A stretch of DNA of 64,000 bases, from NCBI GenBank assembly GCA_965229565.1, contig OZ245888.1:2604001-2668000 (forward strand), in the 5' to 3' direction. Below are positions 28,217 through 38,458 of this stretch, piece by piece; position 1 is the stretch's first letter; each line of letters starts with the position of its first letter. The position numbers and the translations under genes are program-made. This DNA comes from JANQNX01 sp040217095. GTDB lineage: Bacteria > Pseudomonadota > Gammaproteobacteria > Eutrophobiales > Eutrophobiaceae. The notes under the pieces were generated by a model, which was not told the DNA's origin, ran no database searches, and saw only the letters and a program-made list of their open reading frames with translations.

Positions 28217-29471
28217 TTTTGTTTACGTAACCCTGGCTGAAGACGCTGGCCAAAACTTCCGCCTCGGCAATTTGACCGCTGGACAGTTTTTCACCAACAC
28301 GGGTCAATGCCTGTTTGATTTGCCGCTCTGAACATTGCTCACTGGCGAGTTTCAGCCAGGCATAGGCACATACGAGATTACGTTGAAATCCTTGCCCCTT
28401 GGCATAACGTACACCGACCATGTGTTGCGCCTTGTGGAAACCGCGTTTTGCAGATCGAAGAAACCATTCACAGGCCTCGTGTTCATCCTGTTGTACACCC
28501 TTGCCCTTCACATACAGATGACCCAGGGCATACTGCGCCTTGGCATAGCCGGCGGTCGCGGCCTCGAGAAAATTATTCGCCGCTGCGATCTCGTTAACAG
28601 GCATGCCCCGACCGCTCGCGTGCATTTTGCCAAGCTGGTAATAAGCCTTGGGATAATTTTGCCTGGACGCATGCTGAAAATACTCTGCTGCTTTCCTGTC
28701 ACTTTGATCAACACCGAGACCATTCAAGTAGAGTAAACCAAGGTTGAACTGTGCCCGGGCATAGTCCTGCTCGGCCGCCTGCTGATTCCATTTGAATGCC
28801 TTGGTATCATCCTGCTCCACACCAGCACCGGCACTGTACATCAAGGCCAGGTTGTACTGGGCCTTGGCATAGCCCTGCCTGGCTGCCTCCCGGTACCAAT
28901 GCACGGCCTTTTCTTCGTCTTTCTCTATACCCTCACCCCGGGCATACATGAGGCCAAGGTTTAGCTGCGCCTTCATATGGCCCTGGTCGGCGGCGAGTTC
29001 ATACCAGTAACGTGCCTCGAGGGCATTCTGTTCAGTACCCACGCCGTTGGCATACATATAGGCAAGGTTGTAACGGGCACCGGCATGGCCCTGCTTTGCT
29101 GCCAGCGTATTCCATTTAAAGGCGCGGTCGAAGTCCTGTGCGACACCCAGTCCATGCTGGTAACACCAGGCCAGGTTGGCCTGGGCCGACATGTCATCCT
29201 GCTCGGCCGCAAGGTGAAACAGTTTGCAGGCCTGGTACTCATCCCTGGCCACGCCGATCCCGCGCAGGTACATCTGTCCGAGTCTGGCATAGGCCTTGAT
29301 AGAATGCTGCGCTGCCGCCTTCTGGTACCAGTAAGCAGCCCTGCCATAATCCTCTTTCACGCCCAGGCCATTTTCATATAAATCAGCAAGTTGTAGCTGT
29401 GCCTCGACAACACCTGCCTCGGCATCCGCATTCAGTCGTGCCAGTTCACTTGCCATGTTGGGCCTGTTCAT
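28197..29471 (-). CDS. Sel1-repeat protein
   Basis: A 424-residue protein made almost wholly of Sel1-like repeats, about ten of 36 residues, each with the pattern AQxxLGxxYxxGxGVxxDxxxAxxWxxxAA. There is no signal peptide or membrane segment, so it should be cytosolic. Sel1 repeats form a solenoid for protein-protein contact, often in regulatory roles; no partner is evident. The C-terminal 60 residues depart from the repeat. The 3' end overlaps the convergent mltF gene by 20 bases. Confidence 0.88.
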   Translation of the reverse strand: MNRPNMASELARLNADAEAGVVEAQLQLADLYENGLGVKEDYGRAAYWYQKAAAQHSIKAYARLGQMYLRGIGVARDEYQACKLFHLAAEQDDMSAQANLAWCYQHGLGVAQDFDRAFKWNTLAAKQGHAGARYNLAYMYANGVGTEQNALEARYWYELAADQGHMKAQLNLGLMYARGEGIEKDEEKAVHWYREAARQGYAKAQYNLALMYSAGAGVEQDDTKAFKWNQQAAEQDYARAQFNLGLLYLNGLGVDQSDRKAAEYFQHASRQNYPKAYYQLGKMHASGRGMPVNEIAAANNFLEAATAGYAKAQYALGHLYVKGKGVQQDEHEACEWFLRSAKRGFHKAQHMVGVRYAKGQGFQRNLVCAYAWLKLASEQCSERQIKQALTRVGEKLSSGQIAEAEVLASVFSQGYVNKTRELVS

Positions 29472-29606
29472 ATCATGTTGAATAAAAATACAGCTTAGTC
29501 TTATTGAAATAACTTTTACAGGCTTGGCGGCAGGGAATTAGGCCCGGTTTCATGCACAGCAATACGGTCAGAATGGTGCGCTGCATATCTGGTAAACTGC
29601 CGCGTA

Positions 29607-30611
29607 ATGACTGATCAGCCTTCCTCACATCCCTTTACGCAACTCGACCCGGATACCATTATCAATGCCACAGAATCGGTAGGGTTGCTTTCGGACCAGC
29701 GCATACTGGCACTGAACAGTTATGAGAACCGGGTGTACCAGGTGGGACTGGAAGACCGCGAACCCGTTATCGTGAAATTCTACCGGCCCGACCGCTGGAC
29801 CGATGCCATGATCCGGGAAGAACACTCGTTTACACAGGAACTGGTAGAGAACGAGATACCGGTGCTCGCCCCAATGCAATTTGCCAATGAAACCCTGTTT
29901 GAATACAAGCAATTCCGGTTCGCGGTATACCCTCGCTTTGGTGGTTATGCACCGGAGCTCGATAACCCGGACCACCTGTTACAACTGGGCCGCATCATGG
30001 CTCGTCTGCATAACATAGGCGCTACCAAAAAATTCAAGGTCCGACCTGAATTAAGCATCGAGAGTTTTGTCACCAAGCCATCAAGTTACCTGCTTGAAAA
30101 CCGCTTTATCCCGACCGAGCTTGAAGAGTCCTATACAAGCACCGTTGCTGAGGCCATCAAGCGTATTAAGAACTGTCACGATCTGGCCGGGAATGTTGCA
30201 AAAATACGACTGCATGGTGATTGTCATCATGGCAACGTGTTAACACGTAATAACAGGTTTTATCTGGTTGATTTTGATGATGCCCGAACCGGGCCAGCGG
30301 TGCAGGACATCTGGATGTTCCTGTCCGGTGACAGGCAGTACATGACCACGGGCCTGTATGATTTACTAGAAGGCTACACCGAGTTTCGTTCGTTTAGCGC
30401 ACGTGAACTTCACCTGGTAGAGGCACTAAGAACAATGAGGCTGATACATTATTCAGCTTGGCTGGCGCAACGCTGGGACGACCCGGCCTTTCCCTATGCC
30501 TTTCCGTTCTTTAATTCGCAGCGTTACTGGGAAGAACAGATATTAAGCCTGCGTGAGCAAACTGCATTAATGGAAGAAGAACCACTGAACTGGCAACCAG
30601 GCTACACTTGA
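29607..30611 (+). CDS. srkA: Stress response serine/threonine kinase SrkA (YihE)
   Basis: A 334-residue choline-kinase-like protein kinase. The ATP region is LALNSYENRVYQVGLEDRE followed by VIVKFYRPDRW; the catalytic loop is LHGDCHHGNVL and the metal-binding motif LVDFDDA. SrkA in E. coli protects against stress by countering MazF-mediated death and helps in envelope stress. Length fits the family (E. coli 328). The ABC exporter gene begins three bases after its stop, so the two are probably co-transcribed. Confidence 0.92.
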   Translation: MTDQPSSHPFTQLDPDTIINATESVGLLSDQRILALNSYENRVYQVGLEDREPVIVKFYRPDRWTDAMIREEHSFTQELVENEIPVLAPMQFANETLFEYKQFRFAVYPRFGGYAPELDNPDHLLQLGRIMARLHNIGATKKFKVRPELSIESFVTKPSSYLLENRFIPTELEESYTSTVAEAIKRIKNCHDLAGNVAKIRLHGDCHHGNVLTRNNRFYLVDFDDARTGPAVQDIWMFLSGDRQYMTTGLYDLLEGYTEFRSFSARELHLVEALRTMRLIHYSAWLAQRWDDPAFPYAFPFFNSQRYWEEQILSLREQTALMEEEPLNWQPGYT

Positions 30612-30614
30612 TCC

Positions 30615-32459
30615 ATGTCATCAACTATCAGCGAATCACAACTATTAAACAGGGAGCAGCACGACAATTCCGCACAGCGTGAATACGACTGGCGCTACAT
30701 ACTGGAAATAGCCAGGCAGCATAAGCAGCAGTTGGTTGTTGCCAATATCATCGCGGTTCTGGCAACGCTGGCCAGTGTTCCGGTACCACTGTTGTTACCC
30801 CTGCTGGTAGACGAAGTCCTGCTGGATCAACCGGGCGTGGTCGTAAATACCCTCAATAGCATCACCCCCTCTGCATGGCATGTACCCCTGCTATATATAG
30901 TGTCGGTATTGATGTTGACGGTGATACTGCGCCTGATTGCACTGGTATTGAATGTATACCAGACACGACAATTTACGATCATTGCCAAGGATGTCATTTT
31001 TCGCATGCGCCGGGCACTGCTTAACCGCTTGAACCGGGTATCCATGTCCGAGTACGAAACACTGGGCAGCGGTACGGTTGCTTCCTACTTTGTCACTGAT
31101 CTGACCACGGTGGATGAATTCGTCGGTTCCACTGTAAGCCGATTGCTGATCGCAGTCCTGTCTATTATTGGCGTTGCCGTCATCCTGCTGATCATGCACT
31201 GGCAACTGGCTTTATTAATCCTGTTTGCCAATCCTATTGTTATCTATTTCACTACCGTACTGGGCAAGCGCGTTAAGGATCTCAAGCGCAAGGAAAATTC
31301 TGCCTTTGGTATCTTTCAGCAATCGCTGATCGAAACGCTGGAGTCCATTCACCAAATTCGCGCCAGTAATCGCGAAAAGCATTATCTGAAACGCATCATC
31401 GAACAGGCACACGACGTCAAGGAACACGGCATTGCATTTGCGTGGAAAAGCGACGCCGCCAACCGTTTCAGTTTCATGGTATTCCTGTTCGGCTTTGATA
31501 TATTCCGCGCGGTTTCCATGCTAATGGTGATCTATTCCGGCCTGAGTATTGGCCAGATGTTTGCCGTGTTTGGTTACCTCTGGTTCATGATGGGCCCGGT
31601 ACAGGAAATCCTTAATATTCAATACGCGTTCTACAACGCCAGGGCGGCATTGTCGCGCATCAACGAGTTATTAATATTGAAACAGGAGCCGGCATATCCA
31701 CATATACACAACCCGTTCGAAGACAAACATACGGTCAGCATCTCTATCAAGGATTTGCACTTTGCCTATGGTGACGGGTCCGACGTATTGAACGGTATTA
31801 ACCTAGAAATTCCTGCTGGTGAAAAAGTGGCACTGGTTGGTGCCAGCGGTGGTGGCAAATCGACACTGGTGCAGGTACTGATTGGCCTCTACCCCGGCAA
31901 CAAGGGGACGATTTATTATGACGGCATCCCTATCACCCAGATCGGCCTGGAGGTAGTCAGGGAACACGTGGCCACTGTCCTGCAACACCCCTCCTTGTTT
32001 AATGATTCGGTACGTATCAACCTGACACTGGGTAAGGACATGGAAGATACAGAATTGTGGCAGGCGCTGGAAATAGCACAGTTAAAAGAAACCGTGGCAG
32101 CAATGCCGGACGGGCTTGATACAATTGTAGGTCGACAAGGTGTACGACTGTCGGGCGGCCAGCGTCAACGATTGGCCATCGCCAGGATGGTGTTAACTAA
32201 TCCCAGCGTGGTGATACTGGACGAGGCAACCTCGGCGCTGGATGCAGAAACAGAATACCACTTGCATGCTGCACTCTCGAAATTTCTCAAGGACAAAACG
32301 ACCTTGATCGTGGCGCACAGGCTCAGTGCCATCAAGCAGGCCAATCATGTCTATGTTTTTGAAGATGGCGCTATCGCTGAACAGGGCACGCACCGCGAGC
32401 TGCTGGCCCAGGACGGCCTGTATTCTAAGCTTTACGGCGTAATGCAACACCACCACTAG
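30615..32459 (+). CDS. ABC transporter, fused permease and ATPase (exporter type)
   Basis: A 614-residue half-transporter that should work as a homodimer. Six membrane helices lie at about residues 40-330 and the nucleotide-binding domain at about 370-600. The motifs are Walker A VGASGGGKST (409-417), the signature LSGGQRQRLA, Walker B VVILDEATSALD and the switch His in LIVAHRLS. The family covers MsbA-like, drug and peptide exporters; the substrate is not evident. The gene sits three bases after srkA. Confidence 0.9.
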   Translation: MSSTISESQLLNREQHDNSAQREYDWRYILEIARQHKQQLVVANIIAVLATLASVPVPLLLPLLVDEVLLDQPGVVVNTLNSITPSAWHVPLLYIVSVLMLTVILRLIALVLNVYQTRQFTIIAKDVIFRMRRALLNRLNRVSMSEYETLGSGTVASYFVTDLTTVDEFVGSTVSRLLIAVLSIIGVAVILLIMHWQLALLILFANPIVIYFTTVLGKRVKDLKRKENSAFGIFQQSLIETLESIHQIRASNREKHYLKRIIEQAHDVKEHGIAFAWKSDAANRFSFMVFLFGFDIFRAVSMLMVIYSGLSIGQMFAVFGYLWFMMGPVQEILNIQYAFYNARAALSRINELLILKQEPAYPHIHNPFEDKHTVSISIKDLHFAYGDGSDVLNGINLEIPAGEKVALVGASGGGKSTLVQVLIGLYPGNKGTIYYDGIPITQIGLEVVREHVATVLQHPSLFNDSVRINLTLGKDMEDTELWQALEIAQLKETVAAMPDGLDTIVGRQGVRLSGGQRQRLAIARMVLTNPSVVILDEATSALDAETEYHLHAALSKFLKDKTTLIVAHRLSAIKQANHVYVFEDGAIAEQGTHRELLAQDGLYSKLYGVMQHHH

Positions 32460-32629
32460 CTGCCTGTAAACCTTGACAACCAGCCAGGTTGACCGCTAAT
32501 CCCGGCAAAAACTGGATATGGGCCGTGAAATTCGTTACTGTACGCGCCGTCTTCTATTCAAGCTTCACCAATGTCAATTCAGTTGCATTGACAAATTCAC
32601 TTATCCAAAACCTGAATAAATTTAAATCT

Positions 32630-33826
32630 ATGATATATATTAGTGCATATCGTTTGTTTCATTTAATTACTCTGCGCCTGATTGGTGCTTTTACTATCAG
32701 CCTGACTTTTTGCTTCAGTGTCGTTGCCGACGAAGTTGTCCTGCATGACGGCAGTCGCCTTGTTGGAGACATAAAGCAGATGATGGACGACAAGCTTGTC
32801 ATCGATACGGCGTTTGCCAGCGGCCTGGAAGTCAAGTCTGCAATGGTTGCAGGCATATCAACGACCGACAAGGTTACCGTACAACTGCAATCAGGCGATC
32901 GTCTGAAAGGAATGCTGCAATACACCGGAGACAAGGGCCAGCAACTTATTGGTACCTCTTTTGGTGATATCAGTCTAAATAACGAGACGGCGATAACAGG
33001 GCTATGGAACTCAGGCATGTCACCGGAACGCATAGCCGAGACAAAAGAATATGAACAGAAAGTCACCGCACTGAAACAGGAACAAGCCAGCACCCTGGCC
33101 AAAACCGAAAAAGAACATCAACAGGAAGTAGAAAAATTACAGGAAGACAATGCCAAATTGGCGGATCCGTGGTCAGGCAATATAGGCCTGGGTATTTCCG
33201 GTGAACAAGGCAACACGGATTCGCTCAGCGTTGCTGGACGTGCCGAGGCCGTGCGCGATACAGGTTTTGACCGTGTCTACCTGTACCTGGAAGGTAAACG
33301 GGAAGAACAAAACCAGGTATTAAACACCAGCGAGGTGATTACAGGTGCCTCACTTGAGCACGACCTGAACCGCAAATGGTTTATCTTCGGCGGTGCCGAT
33401 TTTGAAAAGGATGAGTTTGAGAATCTTGATCTTCGTGGTATTGCCAAGACCGGTGTGGGTTACTTCTTTATCCGCCAACCTGATTTGAATTTCAAGGGAC
33501 TGGCGGCCCTTGGTTACCAGCATGAAACATTTACTGACGGAACGACTTTCCAGGAAGGCATTGTGTCACTGGGATACGATTTCAAGTATACCTACGACAA
33601 GTTCTGGGACATTGGCCACAGTCTCAACTACTTCCCATCGTTGACAGAGCCAGCATCGGATTATCGTTTAGTCAGTCGTTTGTACACCGAGTTACCGTTC
33701 ATTAGTGCCGATGCGCCCTGGAAAATCCGTTTCACACTACGTAACGACTATGACAATTTGCCTCGGCCAGGCATCAAAAAGCTGGATACGTCTTATAATA
33801 TGAACATCGTTTACGATTTCAAATAA
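32630..33826 (+). CDS. DUF481 outer-membrane beta-barrel protein (YdiY-like)
   Basis: A 398-residue exported protein from the ATG at 32630, whose signal ends near SVVADE. An upstream frame from 32489 adds 47 unlikely residues. It has an N-terminal beta domain (VVLHDGSRLVGDIKQM), a coiled coil with KQEQASTLAKTEKEHQQEV, and a DUF481 C-terminal barrel (about residues 150-398) ending in NMNIVYDFK with a terminal aromatic, as outer-membrane barrels do. The function is unknown. It overlaps the convergent EAL-like gene by eight bases. Confidence 0.85.
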   Translation: MIYISAYRLFHLITLRLIGAFTISLTFCFSVVADEVVLHDGSRLVGDIKQMMDDKLVIDTAFASGLEVKSAMVAGISTTDKVTVQLQSGDRLKGMLQYTGDKGQQLIGTSFGDISLNNETAITGLWNSGMSPERIAETKEYEQKVTALKQEQASTLAKTEKEHQQEVEKLQEDNAKLADPWSGNIGLGISGEQGNTDSLSVAGRAEAVRDTGFDRVYLYLEGKREEQNQVLNTSEVITGASLEHDLNRKWFIFGGADFEKDEFENLDLRGIAKTGVGYFFIRQPDLNFKGLAALGYQHETFTDGTTFQEGIVSLGYDFKYTYDKFWDIGHSLNYFPSLTEPASDYRLVSRLYTELPFISADAPWKIRFTLRNDYDNLPRPGIKKLDTSYNMNIVYDFK

Positions 33827-35552
33827 CGCAGTAAAAATCACCACGGTCATCGGTGATAATATCCTTGATCGGCTTGCCAATCAGGTAGCCATGCATGAAA
33901 TCGACATTATATTCAGTGGCCAGCGATAGCTTGGCCGCATCAGAGATATTGATGGCGACAATGTTGACATCAGATGAACGGATGTCAGCAATGAACTTGT
34001 TCAGATGCCAGCGATTGCCTCCTCCCACCAGCAAGCTGATGTTCAGCTTCACGTACTCAAAACGGTACTGGTCCCTGGCCAACTGGTATAAATTCAGATC
34101 ATGGATGCCAGACAGGATGAACTTGATTTTAAATTCAACGCCTACCGTGTCGAACAACATATTAAATACAGATGGATTACGTATAAACTGGCCGGCATCG
34201 ATCTCCAGTAACAGGTAGTCATTCGGCAGACCAATTTCTGTTAGTAACTCCCGCAACCAGGGGATGAATGACTCTTCGGCCAGTGAACTGATTGTTATTT
34301 TTACGGCCAATTTTATATTGTTATCCGCCTTCGTTTCGTACAGTTCCAGCACTTTGCTGGCAGCCGTTTTCAACACCCAGCGGTCTATACTTCTCTTGGC
34401 ATAGGCATCATCCATCAATTTCAACAACATATTCTGGCTGATTGCGAAACCCCTGACATCAAATAACTCAATCCTGACATCATAGATTTCCCTGAGGTCC
34501 TGTTGCTCACTGGAATGCATGCCCACCCAGGGCTGGTAGTTGGCAGCAACCCGTCCGTCCTTGATTGCATTCTCAATATCGATGGTATGCAGCGAATCTG
34601 AGTAAATAGGTATTTCCGCTGAGTCGTCAAGATGTTTCAGATTCACATCGCCATAGCTGCGAAACTGCCTGGAATCTTCTTGTTTCAGTGAATTACACAA
34701 CACCATGGCAATCGTCAGCAGCTCGAAGTCACTCTTTTCAAGTTCCTTTACATCCAGTCCTTGTGGACTGATCACGCCAATTTTTGCTGCGCAGCTATAA
34801 TGAATCTGGTCAACTTCATATAGATCTTCCTCAAGCAAACGACAGACCCTTTGCACCAGTTGCTTATAGGATTTAACACGCAGGATAACGGCAATATATT
34901 CTTCCCTGAAGATAAATATGTTGTGAGAAATATTTTTTCTTTTGAAATAACTGTACAAATTGTTGGCGATGAAATGAATGTACTGGTCCTGCTGCAGGAT
35001 GCCTTTCTGTCTGCCTATTTCCTGGTAGGCCTGAGGGTTGATCAATAACAGATGATCGTCAGTATTCTTTTCACTAGTGACGAGCTTGAGTCGATTTATA
35101 AAATTGGACTTGTTGAAGACATTAATTTGATCTGCCATATCCAGGCGTTTTTGTCTTTCCTCGAATTTATCCGCTACACAGCGTGTGATCGATTCAGACA
35201 GCTTGGAGTCGTCAAATTTTTCCTTGGCAATGTAATTATCAACACCAAGTTTGATGGCCTTGACAGCTATTTCTTCACTTCCCTTGGCAGTCAGCAATAT
35301 GGTTGCAGGCAATTCGCCGGCGTCGAATTGTCGATACCAGTCCAGTCCGGTGATATCGATACCGAGATTATAATCCAGCAGGATAAAATCGACCGGGGCC
35401 CAGTCGAAATCTGTTCCGGGAAGCTCTTCCGACAGGGGGTCAAGTTCAATGATCTTAAGTTCGGGAAAATTGCGCTGTAACTTGCGCACGAGTAGATTCC
35501 TGTAATCCTCGTCGTCATCAATGATGAGTGCTTTTTTAATCTCGACTGTCAT
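33819..35552 (-). CDS. Response regulator with degenerate GGDEF and EAL domains (FimX-like)
   Basis: A 577-residue protein: REC domain (about 5-125, with Asp60 as phosphate acceptor and Lys110), a GGDEF-like middle (about 140-300) and an EAL-like end (about 320-577). Both output domains look dead: the GGDEF site reads FREEYIAV, the EAL motif reads YDVRIELFD, the Asp-Asp motif reads LSGIHDLN, and the metal-binding Asn of the VNLS motif is Lys. This is the pattern of FimX-type proteins that bind or respond to c-di-GMP without making or cutting it. The start at 35552 gives a direct REC opening (KKALIIDDDED); an ATG at 35585 is possible. No partner kinase is adjacent. Confidence 0.85.
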   Translation of the reverse strand: MTVEIKKALIIDDDEDYRNLLVRKLQRNFPELKIIELDPLSEELPGTDFDWAPVDFILLDYNLGIDITGLDWYRQFDAGELPATILLTAKGSEEIAVKAIKLGVDNYIAKEKFDDSKLSESITRCVADKFEERQKRLDMADQINVFNKSNFINRLKLVTSEKNTDDHLLLINPQAYQEIGRQKGILQQDQYIHFIANNLYSYFKRKNISHNIFIFREEYIAVILRVKSYKQLVQRVCRLLEEDLYEVDQIHYSCAAKIGVISPQGLDVKELEKSDFELLTIAMVLCNSLKQEDSRQFRSYGDVNLKHLDDSAEIPIYSDSLHTIDIENAIKDGRVAANYQPWVGMHSSEQQDLREIYDVRIELFDVRGFAISQNMLLKLMDDAYAKRSIDRWVLKTAASKVLELYETKADNNIKLAVKITISSLAEESFIPWLRELLTEIGLPNDYLLLEIDAGQFIRNPSVFNMLFDTVGVEFKIKFILSGIHDLNLYQLARDQYRFEYVKLNISLLVGGGNRWHLNKFIADIRSSDVNIVAINISDAAKLSLATEYNVDFMHGYLIGKPIKDIITDDRGDFYCVI

Positions 35553-35750
35553 GGTTATAATAATTTTAATAAAACTATGGAACATTCCCCCCTGAGGATA
35601 ATCCCAACCAATGCCAAAGTCCCTTCACTTTTATATTAGATACTAGACAATGTCATTCAGAATTCACAGTACTGTTTCCTGTAGTACATTGAAAGTATTA
35701 AAATTACATCCCACATGGACAGTCACTAAGGCACAACTATTGATATTTTT

Positions 35751-36761
35751 ATGAAAAAAACCTGTTTTATCCTGTTTACCGTTCTAATGGTTTCCGGTTG
35801 CAAGAAAACAACCGAGGAATGGCCCGTTATTCGTGGTGAAACCATGGGCACTTCTTACAGTGTAACCTACCAGGCAGAGGGTAACCGGGTGGTCCGCAAA
35901 AGACTGAAGGACCAGATAGAAAATATCCTGAAAGACATAAATCAAACAATGTCTACCTATATTGATGATTCCGAGCTTTCACTTCTGAACCAGATCAGCA
36001 TGCAATTCCCGGTAGTCATTTCGGAAGAACTCTTCTACGTCATCAACAGCGCTCAATCTATCAGTGAGCTCACTGGCGGCGCATTTGATGTCACTATTGG
36101 ACCGTTGGTCAATCTCTGGGGGTTTGGCCCGGTACAGGGAAATAAAGTGCCGACTGAAAACGATATCAGCTTTGTCATGGAGCAAGTTGGATATGAAAAA
36201 TTGATTCTTGATGATACAAGCTCAACCATCAGTAAAACAAAAGACATGATGTATATCGACCTGTCTGCCATCGCCAAGGGCTATGCTGTAGATCGTATCG
36301 CCATGCACCTCGATATGTTGAATATCAATAATTACCTGGTCGATATCGGTGGCGACATGCTTGGTAAAGGCAAAAACAAAAATCAACAAGCCTGGCAAAT
36401 CGGCGTAGAAAAACCGGATCCATATGTTCGAGATGTGCAAACCATTGTCAGCCTCGACAATATGGGCATGGCAACGTCCGGTGATTACCGTAATTACTTT
36501 GAGCAGGATGGTGTCCGCTATTCGCATACGCTGGACCCGACAACGGGTAAACCTGTAATGCACAACCTGGCCTCGGTGACGGTACTGCATGCGCAGTGTA
36601 TGCAGGCTGATGCCCTGGCTACGGCCTTGCTGGTCATGGGTGCCGATGCCGGTATGGAACTGGCAGAACAGCTTGAGTTGCCGGTCTATATGATTCTCAA
36701 GACTGAAGCCGGTTTCGAGGCACGTCACAACAGCTATTTTGACCAGTATTTGCCGGATTAA
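35751..36761 (+). CDS. apbE: FAD:protein FMN transferase
   Basis: A 336-residue ApbE lipoprotein (signal ending MVSGC). It attaches FMN to Thr or Ser of NqrB/NqrC, RnfG/RnfD and similar proteins in the periplasm. Motifs are ETMGTSYSVTYQ, the FAD site LSAIAKGYAVDRIA with YLVDIGGDMLGKG, and TSGDYRNYF then YSHTLDPTTGKP near the end. DUF3301 follows with no gap; this arrangement is common near Na+-pumping NADH dehydrogenase genes, which are not in the window. Confidence 0.95.
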   Translation: MKKTCFILFTVLMVSGCKKTTEEWPVIRGETMGTSYSVTYQAEGNRVVRKRLKDQIENILKDINQTMSTYIDDSELSLLNQISMQFPVVISEELFYVINSAQSISELTGGAFDVTIGPLVNLWGFGPVQGNKVPTENDISFVMEQVGYEKLILDDTSSTISKTKDMMYIDLSAIAKGYAVDRIAMHLDMLNINNYLVDIGGDMLGKGKNKNQQAWQIGVEKPDPYVRDVQTIVSLDNMGMATSGDYRNYFEQDGVRYSHTLDPTTGKPVMHNLASVTVLHAQCMQADALATALLVMGADAGMELAEQLELPVYMILKTEAGFEARHNSYFDQYLPD

Positions 36762-37106
36762 ATGAACTCACTTTTTTTACTTATTTTACTTGGCCTTCTG
36801 GTCTGGTTCTGGCAGGACTCGCTACGGGCACGTGAAAAGGCGGTATCCAACTCACGCCGGTACTGTAACAAGTATAACTACCAACTACTGGATGAAACCG
36901 TTGCATTGTCGTCCATACGGCCGGGTAGAGACATGAATGGGAGATTTACCTGGTTTCGACAATACCGGTTTGAATTTAGCCTTGATGGCTACAATCGTTA
37001 TAATGGCAGCGCAAACTTGATTGGCTACCAGGTTCACTCTATTCACCTGGATCACCCACAGGGCCAAATCATAGAGAACCAGGAAAAATATGATTCAACA
37101 AACTGA
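36762..37106 (+). CDS. DUF3301 membrane-anchored protein
   Basis: A 114-residue protein with an N-terminal membrane helix (residues 3-17), then the DUF3301 pattern WQDSLRAREKAVSNSRRYC and RQYRFEFSLDGYNRY. The family is widespread in gammaproteobacteria and of unknown role. The ATG follows the apbE stop directly, so it is translated together with apbE. Confidence 0.87.
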   Translation: MNSLFLLILLGLLVWFWQDSLRAREKAVSNSRRYCNKYNYQLLDETVALSSIRPGRDMNGRFTWFRQYRFEFSLDGYNRYNGSANLIGYQVHSIHLDHPQGQIIENQEKYDSTN

Positions 37107-37123
37107 AAAATGGAGTGCAACGC

Positions 37124-37606
37124 ATGCCATCATTTGATGTCGTTTCGGAAATAGAACAGCATGAACTCACCAATGCCATTGACCAGGCCAACCGGGAAAT
37201 TGGCAACCGTTTTGATTTCAAGGGCACCGACTCCAAAGTGGAACTGAACGACGACAGCTTACAGATCACATCTGCCTCGGAATTCCAGGTAAAACAGATC
37301 AAGGACATCCTGGAGAATAAGATATCCAAACGCGGTATTGATGTGCGCTGTCTTGAGTATGGTGATATCGAGGAAAACAATAACCAGGCCAGGCAGACTG
37401 TCACAATTCGCAAAGGTATAGACTCAGACCTGGCCCGAAAGATCGTGAAACTGGTCAAGGACAGCAAGATGAAAGTTCAGGCCAGTATCCAGGGCGACCA
37501 GGTGCGCGTCAGTGGCAAGAAGCGGGATGACCTGCAGGAAGCCATTGCCGCGATAAAAGCAGCAAAATACAACCTGCCCCTGCAATTCACAAATTTTCGC
37601 GATTAA
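37124..37606 (+). CDS. yajQ: YajQ-family nucleotide-binding protein
   Basis: A 160-residue soluble protein of two ferredoxin-like repeats. It starts MPSFDVVSEIEQHEL as in the family, with GNRFDFKGTDSKVEL in the middle and KMKVQASIQGDQVRVSGKK near the end. YajQ proteins bind c-di-GMP in Xanthomonas and Pseudomonas and act on transcription; RNA or ATP binding has been claimed elsewhere. I chose the ATG at 37124, with GGAG eight bases upstream, over the GTG at 37115. The degenerate EAL protein nearby could share the c-di-GMP signal. Confidence 0.93.
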   Translation: MPSFDVVSEIEQHELTNAIDQANREIGNRFDFKGTDSKVELNDDSLQITSASEFQVKQIKDILENKISKRGIDVRCLEYGDIEENNNQARQTVTIRKGIDSDLARKIVKLVKDSKMKVQASIQGDQVRVSGKKRDDLQEAIAAIKAAKYNLPLQFTNFRD

Positions 37607-37617
37607 ACCAGCACAGT

Positions 37618-38451
37618 ATGCCGACCATCTACGACTTACATACACACTCTACCGCGTCAGATGGATCGATTGAGCCTCACCAGCTGGTTGCACGAGCCAA
37701 TGCGCTTGGCATTCAACACCTGGCACTCACCGATCACGACACGATCAACGGTTTGGCCGAGGCACGTAAAGCCGCAACCGAACTCGATATTAATTTTATT
37801 GATGGCATAGAGCTCTCGGCAAAATGGAATAATACTACTGTGCATATCGTGGGGTTAAATATCGACCCACTATGTGCGGAGATAACAGCGCTCACAAGCA
37901 GGCTGGCGGACATACGCGAACAGCGTGCCATGCGTATCGGCGAGAAACTGGCCAAGGCCGGTATTGAACATGCCTACGAGAATGCAAAACGCATCGCCGG
38001 CAAAGGCACAGTGACAAGGCAGCATTTTTCACAGTTCCTGGTCGCAAACGGCCATGCCAAAAACCAGTCCGATGTATTCAAACGTTACCTGGTTAGAAAC
38101 AAACCGGGGTACGTGTCTGTCGACTGGCCGAGCCTTGAAGAAACGATTGAATCCATCCATCGTGCCGGCGGCGTTGCCGTTATTGCCCACCCGTTACGCT
38201 ACAAGATAACTGCCAGCAAATTACGCCGTTTAATCACGGCCTTTAAAGACAATGCCGGTGAAGCAATCGAGGTCGTGACCGGACACAATGATTCAGCCGA
38301 AATCCAGTTGGCAACAAACTATGCACGACAATATGAACTGGCCGCATCTACAGGCTCTGACTTTCACAATGAACAAACACCCTGGGCCCAGTTGGGTAAG
38401 CTATCTCTACTACCGGAAGGACTGACCCCTGTCTGGCAGTGCTGGTCCTGA
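37618..38451 (+). CDS. rnm: PHP-family 5'-3' exoribonuclease, RNase AM
   Basis: A 277-residue PHP-domain phosphoesterase. The metal-binding motifs are all present: DLHTHSTASDG (residues 6-16), LTDHDTINGL, FIDGIELSA, GVAVIAHPLRY and GSDFHNEQT. It matches E. coli YciV (RNase AM), which trims the 5' ends of rRNAs, and some members act on 3',5'-nucleotides. The gene follows yajQ by 11 bases. It converges with the DUF2805 gene with only seven bases between the stops. Confidence 0.9.
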   Translation: MPTIYDLHTHSTASDGSIEPHQLVARANALGIQHLALTDHDTINGLAEARKAATELDINFIDGIELSAKWNNTTVHIVGLNIDPLCAEITALTSRLADIREQRAMRIGEKLAKAGIEHAYENAKRIAGKGTVTRQHFSQFLVANGHAKNQSDVFKRYLVRNKPGYVSVDWPSLEETIESIHRAGGVAVIAHPLRYKITASKLRRLITAFKDNAGEAIEVVTGHNDSAEIQLATNYARQYELAASTGSDFHNEQTPWAQLGKLSLLPEGLTPVWQCWS

Positions 38452-38458
38452 AAACCGT

